A stretch of DNA of 39,068 bases from Terfezia claveryi (Eukaryota; Ascomycota; Pezizomycetes; Pezizales; Pezizaceae). Shown piece after piece: positions 21,001-32,967 of the stretch. The notes under the pieces were generated by a model, which saw only the letters and a program-made list of their open reading frames with translations, made no database searches and had not been told where the DNA came from. A program made the translations under genes and the position numbers. The DNA lies in the NCBI GenBank assembly GCA_015179025.1, contig WHUX01000352.1, forward strand, positions 1-39,068, given 5' to 3'. Each line of letters starts with the position of its first letter. Positions within the stretch are counted from its first letter, which is position 1.

Positions 21001-23479
21001 GTTACTGGAACAGAGCAATACTAAAAATGCAACTTCCAACGAAATATTGGACATTGTACGCTCTGGCAAGTCAACAGCGGCCTCGCAATACTCCTTCCTG
21101 AGGTGAAGAACACCCAACCGCCCAATCAAATGATTGTGTATCATGTCTAACATCCCTTTCAGGCCAGAATCTCGGAAATCAAACTCCATTAATTTTTTGG
21201 CGAGTGAGCTTGCACATATTGAAGTTGCCCTCCAGAAATAGGTGGACATTTTGTCCTTCTCCACTCCGTCCTTATCTCGCATTTCTTCGAGATAAGCGAT
21301 CACATCAAGAGGATCCTGTGCCAACAACCTCCTAGCGAAGGCGGAAGCCGACTTTCTTACCATTTCATCCTCATCGGTCATAAAGAGCAGCAAATTGGAA
21401 ACGAATCCTTCGCTGTAGGGATCCAAATGGTGAAGGTTATCCCCCCCTCGGGGTGGAAGTTCATTCAGCACGTATGGTCTCACTGTGAGGAAATCAAGAA
21501 TTTGTTGTAACAGTTCTGCAGATGCAATGCTTTCAATTGAGGTATTCAATTGGGGTAACCTTCCACCGGCAATTAAGCTCCCTCCTCCATTCATAGAGTT
21601 TGGAGCTTTTGAAATTGCAATTGTCTATATGTAAAAGTAAATAACCCGAACACTCGAAGAGATCACGGTCACATACGTCAAGATATTCCCGTACATCAGG
21701 AGCAATGGCAGAGAAGAGTGGAGCGAAATCATTCGCGTTTGCCTGTTATATCCAAGAATAGGAGTTACGTTAGAATGTACACGGGGACAAGTTAGCTGCG
21801 AATCTTACCTGTTGAGCTAGCATACTGGCACCAGCGAACAATGATATCTTCCATGAAATTGGAGAGTTCCTATCGAGACACCACGGCACAAGGTGTGTGA
21901 TAACACTGTCAATGGACAAATGGCACAAGCTGACGAACGCCTTCGTCATAAGCTCTCTATCTACCATTGACTCCTCCAAAGCCGGACCTGGCAATTGTTT
22001 CTTAAATATCTCTTCCCTCATCTCATTTTGTACGTCCAGTGCAAAACTAAGAAGAGCACTGTCTGAGTCGGGAGGGAAGTAACTTGCAGCTTGACAGATA
22101 TTGACAAGGCATGTAGCTGCTATGTCTGATGATCTGGGCAGGCGAAGGGATTTGCGCAAGTTCTCTAAGAATATCACCTTTTTAGCTGTGTTTGTCGAAC
22201 CTTTTGCTTCACCCATCATTCCTGCTAACCAAAATACATCTGGCATCAACAGTACCAGTGCAGTCTGTAGAGGCCATAATATCGACCGTCTTCTGGAATT
22301 ATCCTGAAGCTGCATAGCAATGTCGAATAGCATTTCGGCACCACCTTCTAATTTCCGCTGTGTCATGTGAAGTTCCACAAAATCTCTCGGGTTCGAATCT
22401 ATCCAATTATGTATTGCGTCTGGTAGCACTGTGGCTATGATATTTTGGGTCGACTTATGCAACGGTAGGAAAGTTTGACTGATTTCTTGGATAATGAGTG
22501 AAAGTTTCTTGGAGTTTAACCACATATGGGCCATAAATTGCAGCCCGCTAGCCTCTACGTCGTCCGAAGCTGTAGTCCGCAGATACCGTAACTTGTTCTG
22601 CATAATGTTGTATGCCAGACTCCAGTTGGATGCAGTGAGATACTCTATCACCCGGTGCGCAGCCAATGCCAATTCCGTAGGTTTGGCCATAATACCATCC
22701 ATCGCCGTCTCTTCACTTTGAACGGTGGGCCTCGAGCTATTGACCGTGGAGTGATCATCACTGCCCATAGGCTGTGCTATTAATCGGAGTATACAGTCGA
22801 AGGCATGCTTAGCATCTTTATCATCCAAGGAGGGGGGCTCTCGGCGGTGTGCGGGTCTTGTGGGGATGTAAGGCGCCGAGAGTATAGTATTGGTATAGTT
22901 CCTGTCATTGGGGTATGTTTTCAACTCCACCCCCCCCCAATGAGCACTCGTACAATCGGCAAGCAGTTCCACGAGATATGTTTGCGTCGAGAAAATGAGT
23001 GCTGGTCGGCTCCGCGGGGGTATGGTTTCGTATTGCTAGAGTTCGAGCCATTAGAGGGCAAGCCTGTTGCGACCATTACACATGTGGGAGGTAGAACGAA
23101 CTCGTGATATACCGTCTAACAAATTGACCACAGAGCGAATCACGGTGTCGACCTGGGACTTTGAAACCTCAATGAGAGTCCCACGCGATAAGCTCACCAC
23201 CTCATCCCGCCGGACTTCGTCAAGATCACTAATGCCCGTCTCATTCGGAAGCTAGAAAGGGTAAAACATGCGCACTCGCCAGCAGCGGCGCACCAGGTTC
23301 TAAGTCAGTCACATATGTCGCAAGTATGGCGCAAGCCATGTTCACTGAAGAGTCTCCATAGCAGCGCATGAGCCGGACTCAACAAGGTGCATTGGGTGGT
23401 GGGGCAGATGAGTGATTGTGCCTACCCTGGTGGATAGTCGCTCAAGCAGCGTATGAACCAGTTTCTTGTCTCCATCCAT
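15052..23479 (-). CDS. neurofibromin/IRA-type Ras GTPase-activating protein
   Basis: This protein stimulates GTP hydrolysis by Ras and so damps Ras-cAMP signalling; family members are yeast Ira1/Ira2 and human NF1. Ten exons fit in frame: 23479-23426, 23251-23113, 23001-21809, 21742-21677, 21624-20041, 19977-18706, 18647-18177, 18125-17804, 17747-17632, 17577-15052. They give 2580 residues; the introns are 51-174 bp, all GT-AG. It starts MDGDKKLVHTLLERLSTR, joined to LPNETG by the first intron. The RasGAP domain is in exon 6 (about residues 1070-1410), with the arginine finger in LLRRNCVATK (Arg at 19278-19276) and the FLRFFCPAIVAP motif near residue 1364. Exons 7-9 carry the Sec14-PH-like module (FFFENWEPVRQKLI, YVYNMNSLYRK). 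The remainder is helical-repeat-like. Exon 3's acceptor (23001) is the least certain; a CTAG 36 bp upstream is the alternative. Confidence 0.93.
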
Positions 23480-24590
23480 ATGGACGATGGGTGAAACTTG
23501 CGGAGGAGAGAGTGTTTGGTTGTGGGAGGGAGAGAGGCGGTTCTGCGCCGGAACTAGTGATGGCTGCTGATTGTCTTTTCGGTATTTATCATTGGTGGTG
23601 CCTGCGGTCCGTTAACTCGTGTGATGGCACCCTACTGACAGGCCTTTTGACTCGAGAGGGGGAGAGATCTGCCAACGTTTCCAGAAGAGCTTGGGCGGAT
23701 GGTTTGAATAGGCGTTGAAGCGTTGAAGCGTTGAAGCGACCGGGGGTGTGGGCCGGCAAGGGGCAAGAATGTTTGTTCGTTTACTTTACTTCACTGGGAG
23801 TAGGGCAGGAGATGTGGGATTGGTGATGGAACCATTCCGTTTCGAAACAGCGAAACAAAAACCAAGGCCGCGAGTTTCTACAGCTTATACAACATACCTC
23901 GACGGCCTCGACGGTTGACTCGCCTACCGAAAGGTAAGCCGCACTGCTATATAGGACGGAGATATAGGACGGAGATGCAAGCAGGATCGGACCGGCTGAA
24001 ACCAAGAGCAAAAGCCCTTGCGCGCCCAGTCACAGATGAAATATGACAAATCTGTGGCGATATATATTACATGCCCCTGGATTATTCATCATGAAGCAGA
24101 TGATTGATATCATGGGACAGTACCTACCGTAAGTCTACTATGCTCCGAACTTTATAAGCAGGACTCTCAAGTTCATACGTGTACCTACATCACATACTGT
24201 ACCTGCAACCAGAATACAAAAGCTGCAACTTCCAGAACCCTGACAGTATATGCTGTGCGTACCTCAGTACGGCTTGAAATTTTCATAGTGCCGGGATAAA
24301 ACATCCCTTGGACCTCACTGGTTCCTCGTCGTCGAAAGGTATCCTGAACGTGGACGTGGACCTAGTCTCGAACCCGACCGCTCCTAGGGAGACGTGGACC
24401 TTCATTAACGAGCCCTCACCACATAAGTTTATGTTATCTGAAGCTAAAAACCGGGTGCACATAATTCAATAGCATGTTCTTGTTCAATCAGAATGATTTA
24501 ACGTCTATATGTATTCAAATATTACTCTCGTTTTCTTGCCCTGGAAACCCCATTATTCTTCTTAGCAGCGGCATTTCACACATGCACCCT
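23480..24590. other. upstream region of the RasGAP gene
   Basis: About 1.1 kb without a supportable gene. It probably holds the RasGAP promoter and long 5' UTR. GCGTTGAAGC-like units occur three times in tandem at about 23713-23740, and ATAGGACGGAGAT is doubled at about 23951-23976. The 100-codon plus-strand frame at 23416-23718 runs antisense across the RasGAP start and is not convincing. Confidence 0.5.
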
Positions 24591-26304
24591 TCAAGCAGTG
24601 ATTGCGGCCCATCCTAGCAATTCCGCTTCATGTCCAGCAAGGAGCATCAGTGCGGTCGCTGCTTCATATTCTTGCATCTGCAAGTCTTTTCCTGCTCCAT
24701 GTACCCGAGCACATCTATCTTCAGGGCTCCAATATGTGTGAGATTTTATTCCAGACTCTCTAAAATTCAAATCCTCAGCCTGTTGCTCACTCAGCTCCGT
24801 GCTGAGCAGTTGTTTATGTTGCTCAGTTTTTTTCCTCGGTAAACGAGAAGGGACTTCTTCAGGGCAACGTTTCCGCTTTCCCCCCCATTCATCAATTTGC
24901 GCCTGGTGGTGACTTGTACGCATTTGTGGATGGTCCTGGTCAAAGTCCGAGGATTGGATCCATGATCCACGAAGCTTGTGGGCTCTTGATTCACGGACAG
25001 GGTCATAGTACCCTGAGGACACTGGCAGCGCTGAATTGCCAATATCGCTCCGATTTATTGGGAAGGGGAAAGAGTGGGCCTGGTCAACATGGTGGGGGGT
25101 CCTTGGTAATGGGGGTGAAAGCGGGAAAGCCTGTGAGGTATTTGGTCCACGATAGTGTTCTTCTGAGGCGCTAGGGACGGTCATGGTTCGTGCAACTGTG
25201 TTGTTGCGAGCGACCTTTTTTCTACCAGACTTCCCCGGTTCCCTTATAAGAGCCCGAGCCTTGCTGAGAAAATATTCACTCTCCCTCCTTGCAGCAGCAA
25301 TGACAGGGGCCTCAAGGGCATTATCTCGCCAACCCTGTTGTTCAGGTTTTTTACAGGTGTCGGGAAAGGCATTGCCCCAAATCAACACGAACAAGTACCG
25401 ATATTCGTATGACCAGTGCCGCACATAAGAGAGCGCTACGACATATGGAACCCAATACCCTACGAGACGAGAGAACAGCAAACCGCTTCGCGTCAGCTCT
25501 CGAGCCGTGGGGAAGGACTGGGCAAGAATGGGCGAAGGGGTCATACCTTGGGCTGCCCAGTTGCCGCCCGTTGCAACTTTTTTGGGGTTGTCTTTGTTTG
25601 GCACCATGGATAGCCCAACAAGTCCGTTCGTCTCCAGAAACTTTCCCGACTCCGCCTTCTGTGTGTAGTATCAGCTGACCTAAGCCAAGCATCCGCTTCA
25701 GGAAGCAGCCCAAAGTGTGCTCAAGTACGTACCTTGTTGGGGTGAACCATGTACACCAGGGCGTAGAGCTGGACTCTTCCGTTGAACTCGTCCCATTTTA
25801 TAACTACCTCCTTCAGCTGTATTTCTTGCGTTTTGGAGTTATTCTCCTCCCAAATGGTGTATATCTCGTACACTGTGGCTGTCAGCTTTGATGCCCTCTA
25901 CACCTGTACGCCAATGCCATTGAGTGGTCCTCTGCACCAGAGAGCTTACCGTCGAAGGTCTCCTTCCCAGTCAGCGACTTTTGCCTTTTCTCAAGAATCG
26001 ACCCTTTATATATGGGGACCGGTATGGCTTCAGTCCTACCGCCGAATGGTTGTCCCCTATCCTGGAACTCCCACTCTGGAACTTGGACACGCTTGCGCTC
26101 TGTCATTTCCATCTGACTTAGCTTTTTGAATCCGTGGAACCTTGGGATATTCTTGCAAGTGTCCAGATAACCCGCTCCAGGCTTATGGGGCTGGAAGTTC
26201 AGTTTCTGGGCGAAGCTAGGGTCACTTAGATCATATATAGGATCCGCCAATCCCCTCTCAAGCGTTTTGTTGCTATTCCCGTACGTGTTTTCATTTAGCG
26301 GCAT
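24591..26304 (-). CDS. spliced gene of unknown function, 522 residues
   Basis: I do not recognise this protein. Three exons fit with good signals: 26304-25950, 25878-25733 and 25658-24591. Donors are GTAAGC and GTACGT, acceptors GACAG and ACACAG, introns 71 and 74 bp. Splicing joins TGKETFDATVYEIYTIWEE and YALVYMVHPNKKAESGK in frame. The first 250 residues look like a folded domain rich in aromatic residues (VVIKWDEFNGRVQLY, LSYVRHWSYEYRYLFVLIWG). The rest is charged and disordered, with a possible nuclear signal GGKRKR, then a helical EYEAATALMLLAGHEAELLGW end. There is no signal peptide and no clear membrane segment. An upstream acceptor (TTATTCAG before GAAGCCAAC, in frame with the ATG) hints at an extra 5' exon, perhaps in the open frame at 26610-26395. 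It lies 1.1 kb upstream of the RasGAP gene on the same strand. Confidence 0.6.
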
Positions 26305-27346
26305 ATTTCCTGCTCCCTTTGTATTGTTGGCTTCCTGAATAATTCGTCCTATAACCCTTCGTGATGTTGTAGTTCATGTAGCAGGTTTAAAGGATTATAA
26401 CACTCGGGTGTGTAGCGGGGAAAATGTATGCTGCAAGTTGCTGAACAATGATTCAGAATGGCCTCTGGCTCGTGGCGGCAGGCGGTGTTTCTCTGGAGGT
26501 ATGAAGGTGCCCGTATTCAAATTAGGCAAAGTAGGACCAGCTCGGTGTTGACTGGCAACCTCGATTACTGAGGTATCTTGCTGTTGATGGCTGTTCTGTG
26601 TCGAACTCAATCGTTTTTAAAAAAGGACCAGTCAACTTGGAGGTTTCGAGATCTGTGTGAGTGAGATCGCTACGTTTCAATGATTTGCTAATACTCTTAC
26701 TAGGTTATTTAATTCAAATAGAAAAGCTCTCAGGCGCCGCTCCTGAAGTCCTCTGTTGGTTGACAGAGAAGCTCTCACAAACAGAATCGGCTCGATGGCT
26801 GAGAATATATACCATGTGCCTCCCGAAAGACCGGCAGTATACATCTCTAATGCATTGCTCCCATGGTATCTTATACCTTGATATCGACATCTGCACGCAC
26901 CAGCCTCGTTTCTGTGTTCTCTTTGACAGAACTTGATACAAAGAATAGACGCAGACAGAAGCAGTGGGGTGGAACGGATAATGGAGGAACATACGCTTTA
27001 TGCCTTAGGACTCAGTTTGCACATTCGTGAAACTCGGCATGTCTACATGTTCTCTGATATTCTATTCTACACCCATTATTGGTACTGCTACTGAGGCTGT
27101 TTGTGCGGTGACACAGTTACATTCACAAAGACGGAACAAATTGACAACTGTAGGTTTCACATGCGACTGGATATCACTCCAATTTGGGAACACCTTCTCT
27201 TGTTTCACAAGGCCGGAATACTGAGGTATAGGGTGTAAGAAAATCGACCGACATCATCGGTTGATCTCGTTTGTTGCAGGTGAAAGGGCTGTTAGTATTG
27301 AGAATGGTCATCTAACCCCCAAGTCACTACAGATGTATCAAACGAG
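26305..27346. other. gene-free segment, possible 5' exon at 26395-26610
   Basis: A minus-strand frame of 71 residues (MSSTQNSHQQQDTSVIEV at its start, hydrophilic) could be a first exon of the unknown gene to the left, but its best donor (GTGTTA) is weak. Nothing else in the segment looks coding or repetitive. Confidence 0.3.
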
Positions 27347-28866
27347 TAGTCTGGTTAGCAGTAAGCTTCCCTTTTGCTACTCACCTCGAGAAAGATAAAA
27401 TAGACGGCTAGCAAGCTCTGGCTGAGCGTGGAAAGAGACTTGATCTGCAACTCGAGTCCTGCTGGATGTTCCCCACCCTACTGATAGTGCACATACATTC
27501 TGCCCTTGGGTCTTATCGACAGTGTATGTCTGCGGATTGATTTTCCTCTCATTCAGAAGTTTATAGATGTACTTATGCAGGGCTGCTCCTTTGTATTCAT
27601 CAACCCTACTTCTAGAAGAAACTAGCTCTTCTCTGCCTAGTCATGAAGTGGAAGCATCTTGCGGCTTGTTCACATTTATGCAGGATGAGTGACACTTTTC
27701 GAGCTTATCGATTGCTTGCCTTTTTTCGGCAAAAAGGGTAAGTGCATGTGCATATATTCTAATACATCCGACTGGATACTTAAGGATAAAGCACATAACA
27801 AGGGGCTGCCGACGTGGTAGTAGCTGGATCCAAGGGATGCACCTCGAGTATCCAACGATTTTGGGTTGTGTAGAAAAGGACGTTTGCACACCCAACTTGT
27901 ACACAAAATTGATACCAGCCGTTTAGAATGCAATATGTGTACGTGTCATATTGGTAGTGTGATAGCAGGCACTGGCCCCATCGGTGGATTTCAGAGCATG
28001 TGGCTCTACACGCCAGGATGGGTGAAAAATAGCTCCACGATTTGGCTTTGCTCCTCAAATGTGCGCCGTTACTGGCCCATATAGCTAGTACTAATTGGGA
28101 CTGAAATCAAAATTCTTTGCTCTCCATTCATTTGGCAAAGCAGGGACCTCCATTCCTGTGTCGAAGGGTTATAGGGTAAAAGGAGCTCGCTTAATTCAGT
28201 GTTTAATAACAGGGAGTGGTATTAAATTTTTTTTAAATACTCATTACTCCTATTCGGTCCCAGTAAGGGAACCATGAGGTTGTGATTCCACTGGCCTCTA
28301 GTCAAGTCTTGACACCTCGACAGCCGGGTCCTCTCCTAGCAGTGCTAGCTTGCATGGGCTTCTGTACTGGGAAATGCTGCCCTGGTGCTGAATTACTATA
28401 GATGACAGACTCAGAGACATTAAGATTTTTAGACCACCTTCAAGTAATAATTCTACGATTTGAATGGACTTGCTGGTACCAGACTCAGGGTCCAGGGATT
28501 AGGGGGAGCTCAAATGTAATATAATTTCAATCGACTCTTGACCACTGGAAATCAGTAATCACACAGTCCTGTATCAGACGTCAAGTGGTATTGTCTCCAT
28601 ATTTCTCCATATTCAACCTAGAAATGAACTTGAAGCGCTGAAGTGAAATAGGGAGCAGTGCTTTCATAGTAATCCACGAAAATTCCTAGTACGCTTTTTG
28701 TCATATGTCGAGGCTTGTCGAGAAAGACCCTAACAATAAAAGAATTTTCAGGGTAACTCGTTACTAACGTTACCTAAGTACTTACAGTAGATAATATTTT
28801 GATAAAAGAAGAGAAGAGAAAAGCGGCACCAGTAACGGGGCACCAGGGTTCGGCACGTTAATCTGT
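27347..28866. other. gene-free segment with scattered repeat traces
   Basis: TAGTCTGGTTAGCA at 27347-27360 matches the end motif of the miniature elements further right. At 28235-28262 the words AAATACTCA and TATTCGGTCCCA, about 7 bp apart, recur at 32105-32131. No reading frame here has convincing start, splice or domain evidence. Confidence 0.45.
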
Positions 28867-29119
28867 CTATCCCACCGCACAGGTGAATACATGGTTGCTA
28901 ATAAAGAGAAATCGCGAGATACCTGGGCCCGAACCGACCGTGATGCTTTCAACCTCTGGCTCAACCATATGGGCAAGGCCGAATCCGTCAGCCTGCTCCA
29001 GCTTGACAGAGGGCGGGTCCCATATCGTGTTCCACTGCCTTAGGGAGCGCTCGGAGGGGACAAGGCTAATCCCAACAGCCGAGCCTTGCAAAGACCTAGA
29101 TCGACCGATACGGACCTAG
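28857..29119 (-). other. possible exon or gene relic
   Basis: Unlike its surroundings this stretch is GC-balanced and open on the minus strand for 74 codons (29091-28867; GSAVGISLVPSERSLRQW near its start). A plausible intron, GTATCTCGCG to GATAGACAG (about 28921-28857), would be followed at once by a stop. No start codon with an upstream exon can be fixed, and the plus strand is open too (28883-29119). It may be the last exon of a lost gene or chance. Function unknown. Confidence 0.2.
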
Positions 29120-30143
29120 GACAAAGGACGAATAAGCGGTGAAAGCCTCCATTTTCCTTCAATACGAAAAATCACGTGGACACAGCGCTTTTCCTATCTA
29201 TATTACTCCTCTATATTATTCCTCAATCTTCCTACTCTACAGCACGAGAGACGGTTCCATCTCATCTTATTTCCTTATCCATCAGACCCCAATTTGTACA
29301 TCTATAGCGGGGGTGCGGCAGATTAACTTGCCCCGCCCTTCGGTCCATCCAGGCCCCTGGCTGTCTCGCCATACCCCCCCCAAAGGGCCCCAAAGGAAGT
29401 GCACATGAGTAATAAGTTTTCAATAAAGAAAAAGTAAAAGGAAAAGAAAAATCGTGAGATATCTGGGGAAAAAATGGGAATACGAAGGCCCGTCCTAATA
29501 AGTATGGGGAGAGGGTCTGGACGGAGGGGTAGGGAAAGCGACAATTCTTCACTACGTAGTGTCCCTAACAGCGTACTAGATATACAAATAGCTAGAAAAG
29601 GACCCCACTGCGTCCCATTGAACCTCGTCATCCTCCCCCTTACCACGTCGATACAGTGTAGATCTTAGAGTATTATTTATGGTATGGTATCCGGAACAGT
29701 CGAACCCAACGTCTCAGTGGGACAACCGTAGTGGGTGCATGTTGCTTCTGATTTACCGAGGCTTTGTTGGCCACTTGTCTAGGTATATGGTGAGAGGTTA
29801 TGTCTGTTACATTGGGTTCTTCAAGCCCTAGCCCCTCTGGGTACGTGCTACTAGATGGACCGATCTGCTCATCGAACGGATCCCCCGATGGGTTAAACCG
29901 TATTGTTGCGGTCGATAATAGGGCCATGAGGGCAGCGGTGGTAGATGGTCAGCTTTTTCGGTACCAGTATCCTAAGGTGACTGTCAACCCAGGATACTGC
30001 AGTGTCAGATGAGTGTGCTTGGTCACTGGGACATCAATGTACTTAACGTAAGTTGTTCCAGCGTGAGATAAATCGAAGAGCATGACCACATGATTGCCCC
30101 TTGGAAAGAGAGATAATTGATCTGTGAGCTTTTCCGAGGGGCT
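29120..30143. other. gene-free segment
   Basis: No supportable gene. The minus-strand frame of 84 residues at 29927-29673 (MALLSTATIRFNPSGDPF at its start) is the most protein-like piece but has no partner exon I can see. A 24-bp word near 29443 resembles one at 28905 with only C-to-T or G-to-A differences. Confidence 0.35.
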
Positions 30144-30248
30144 TGTGCCAACCAGACTATGAGCTTTTTATGGGGGTAAGTAAGTGTGATTCTCCTTGGC
30201 ACTTCTGCCAATGTAGGTATTCCAGTACCCCAGTGAGTCATTCCTGAA

Positions 30249-30356
30249 TAGTCTGGCTTGCACTAGATTTCTGAACACCTCAGGAATACGCTCCTTAGCA
30301 ATGGCGAGATTAAAGTCGCTAACTAGGACGGTGGTGATCTCGTGCCAACCAGACTA
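30249..30356. mobile_element. MITE-like element, 108 bp, TAGTCTGG ends
   Basis: The left end TAGTCTGGCTTGCACTAGAT and the inverted right end TAGTCTGGTTGGCACGAGAT agree at 17 of 20 positions. TA at both borders could be the TA duplication of a Tc1/mariner or pogo-like transposase. It is too short to code for anything. A solitary matching end (TGTGCCAACCAGACTA) lies just outside at 30144-30159. Confidence 0.5.
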
Positions 30357-30546
30357 CGTAATCTCTGGAATTCGTATCCGATGCTCAAAAAATAGGTATA
30401 CCAACAATAAAGTCTGCAGTCAAAAATTTCCAGGATTTGACAGTTTCCTCACTATTGACAAGGGTGTCATCGCAAAAAAAAACCATCTTATTGGAGCGCT
30501 AAGCATAACTATGAGTCTGGGCACGAGAACAGGTTTAGCGTAATCT

Positions 30547-30662
30547 TAGTCTGGTTGGCACAAATCTCTGCGAGGGGTAGTGCAACCAGCTACCTACCGT
30601 ACGGTCAAGACTAGCATCACCCCTTACTCATCGTAGCACAACAAATCTGATCACCAGACTAG
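30547..30662. mobile_element. second MITE-like element, 116 bp, more diverged
   Basis: It begins TAGTCTGGTTGGCACAA and ends ATCACCAGACTA, so 9 bp of the inverted ends match. The left end is almost identical to the right end of the element at 30249-30356, which marks them as one family. Confidence 0.4.
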
Positions 30663-30666
30663 CAAG

Positions 30667-30744
30667 TAGTCTCATACCAAGCCTCTAGTCGTTTAGTAGC
30701 AAAAGCGAAGCTATGCGAACGACTAGAGGCTTGGTATGAGACTA
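30667..30744. mobile_element. 78-bp palindromic element, 26-bp perfect arms
   Basis: Left arm 30667-30692 (TAGTCTCATACCAAGCCTCT at its start) and right arm 30719-30744 are exact reverse complements over 26 bp. They flank a 26-bp loop that has its own TAGC/GCTA stem. It starts TAGTCT and ends in TA like the neighbouring MITE-like units and lies 4 bp beyond the previous one. It would fold into a long hairpin or cruciform. Confidence 0.8.
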
Positions 30745-32645
30745 ACTAGCAAGAGCGTATTGGATCGGCACTTGATTTGTATTTAAGTGCCCAACCTTCA
30801 CTAACTGGAACGATTTGATTGCACAGGGCTAAGTTAGCGATATTTATTCTCGCAAAACGATGCTAACGTTCAAATTGAATTGGTACAAAACTTCACAGGC
30901 TAGAATACATTCTCGGATAACTAGTTTCAGCTACCCCAATATAAGACTCTTTGAGAATCGAGGAAAAGTGTTAGTTTAGAAAGCATTACCCTGAACTCCT
31001 CGGTCTTTGTTCCCAAAACCGACCCAATATATGCTAGGTTACCGTACCTAATATAGACTAGTTGGCACATCCTAACTGCTGGTAAAATAGTTACTTGACC
31101 TGAGACATACGAAGTATTTTCTGTAAGGCAATCCCTTTGGGCTTGGAGAATTACATCGAACATGGCTTCAAATTTGATGTTGCCGAGCAGGCTGGAGCTG
31201 CGAGTCATTGTATTTAAGTTGTGTTAGGTGATTTCAAGGCTAGAAATAAATTCTCCTCCTATAATCCCTAGCTTTGTCAAACCACAACAGGCACAACTTC
31301 ATTATTGGATCATTGCAGCATCTAGACATTTAAATTCCGAATATGGATCAAAAAGCACCATATTGGCTACCATAGAGTTATCGGCCTTAAAACCTTGAAA
31401 GAGAGTCCGCTTGGCTGACTATGAAACCAGGGTAGGGCGTTTGAGACTGCTATAGGTATTAAGGGTAAGAACAGATGATCTCTCAGCGTCCCATCATGTG
31501 TCCTACAACAGTAAGTCGCCACGAGGTGTTCTGCCGCTGGGCGCCAGTACATACCCATTGCTGCTTCCTGCCTCGCTCTTGCATGCATGTGCAGGCTCCT
31601 GTGCGCCTGAGCTCCATAATATCATCCAGCTAGGTGACAAAAGGTTTTGTGCCCTGCATAAAGATGCAATGTACTCCGTATCCGTATGTCTTACTCCTGC
31701 CGCCATACAATATTCTGCAATATGCACCCCTCTTATGCTGGGGAGTACGAAACATTTCGTTACCTAGCCGTAGCATAAATGTTTTTTCCTAGGTAGTAGC
31801 AGATCAACAAAAGAGGTTGACTTATGCGATTGAGAAGAGTATGCGATTCATGATTAGTTTCTACAGATATTATAGCTTTGTGGCATATTTGAGATTATAT
31901 ATACTGAAGAATGAAATTGTCAACCAGACTATCGTGTACTGTATCATAGAGAATCGTAGATCACATAAGTAAGTACATTTAGTTATAAGTGATCAGGTTT
32001 TTTACGCTATGATGACTACTCCGTAGAAGAGACTCATCTGCTACTTCACTCGCAAACGAATAGACTATTCCCGACAAGATCCTTCCTTATTCCTCCTTTT
32101 TAAAAAATACTCAGGCTCATATTCGGTCCCAATGAAGCCACCCGGGACAAGGCAAGTTAATTACGTGCTGCAAAGCAAAAGTCATGAAATTCAGAAGCCG
32201 ACGTGAAAGAACTCAGGTGAGATATACGCTCAAAGTTAAAGCTAAACGCAAGTACCTGACAAAAAGAAGCAAGGCGAGAAACGTGAAATGAAAATCAAAA
32301 CAAATAGACTCGACTGCCTAATGGCAAAGCAGTGTAACACATAAAATCCGAAAATTAAACTCTCAAGTGTGAATGGCGGAGCCCAAATGTCTTATGAATT
32401 AAATGCCTCCTCTCCCGACGAGGTGTCGATACAAAAGATTAAGAAAGCCTCTACGGCGTCCCACTGTGGTTCATTTGGTCAGGTCTCAAGAGTGAGACCA
32501 AAAGAGGTTTCGCATCAACAATTGTATGGGAAACCACCAAAGGTTTACTCGGAAACATTTTTAGGTTTCGCGTATTATGGTCTCCGTCCTATGGAAACTT
32601 TACATACTTGGTCTCACTAGTGAAGCACTGCTAGGGCTCGTGACA
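30745..32645. other. gene-free segment
   Basis: No supportable gene; the longest frames (93 and 89 codons at 30927-31208 and 31498-31767) lack motifs and splice partners. A lone MITE end TGTCAACCAGACTA lies at about 31918-31931, and the split words AAATACTCA and TATTCGGTCCCA (32105-32131) repeat those at 28235-28262. Confidence 0.45.
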
Positions 32646-32930
32646 GAAGCCAATGCAAAATCTCATGTAAATTCATTTAACGGAAACCTGGCAAAGGACT
32701 CGAATAGAAGCCAAATAAATGTCTCGTGCGAATTTAAATTTAACCCTACGGAAACCTAGCAAAAGACTCCAATAGAAGCCAGATAAATGTCTCATGCGAA
32801 TTTAAATTTAACCCTACGGAAACCTAGCAAAAGACTCGAATAGAAGCAAAATAAACGTCTATCAAACCCAGCAAAAGACTTGAATAGAAGCAAAATATGT
32901 CTCATGCAAATTTGAATCGAGAAACACAAA
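32646..32930 (+). repeat. 68-bp tandem repeat, about five units
   Basis: Units beginning GAAGCC or GAAGCAAAAT start near 32646, 32707, 32775, 32843 and 32887, so spacings are about 61, 68, 68 and 44 bp. Each full unit has ATAAATGTCTCATGCGAATT, then TTAACCCTACGGAAACC and GCAAAAGACTCGAATA. The units are contiguous, with no unique spacers. Confidence 0.85.
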
Positions 32931-32967
32931 AATAAACAATGCTGCGACATGATTGGTACTAGTCTAG

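Noticed and set aside
22380..22400. GGTTCGAATC word resembling a tRNA B box
   Set aside because: It lies within conserved coding sequence of RasGAP exon 3 and no tRNA fold surrounds it.
28883..29119. Plus-strand 78-codon frame as a gene
   Set aside because: No splice partner, no motif, and the opposite strand is equally open.
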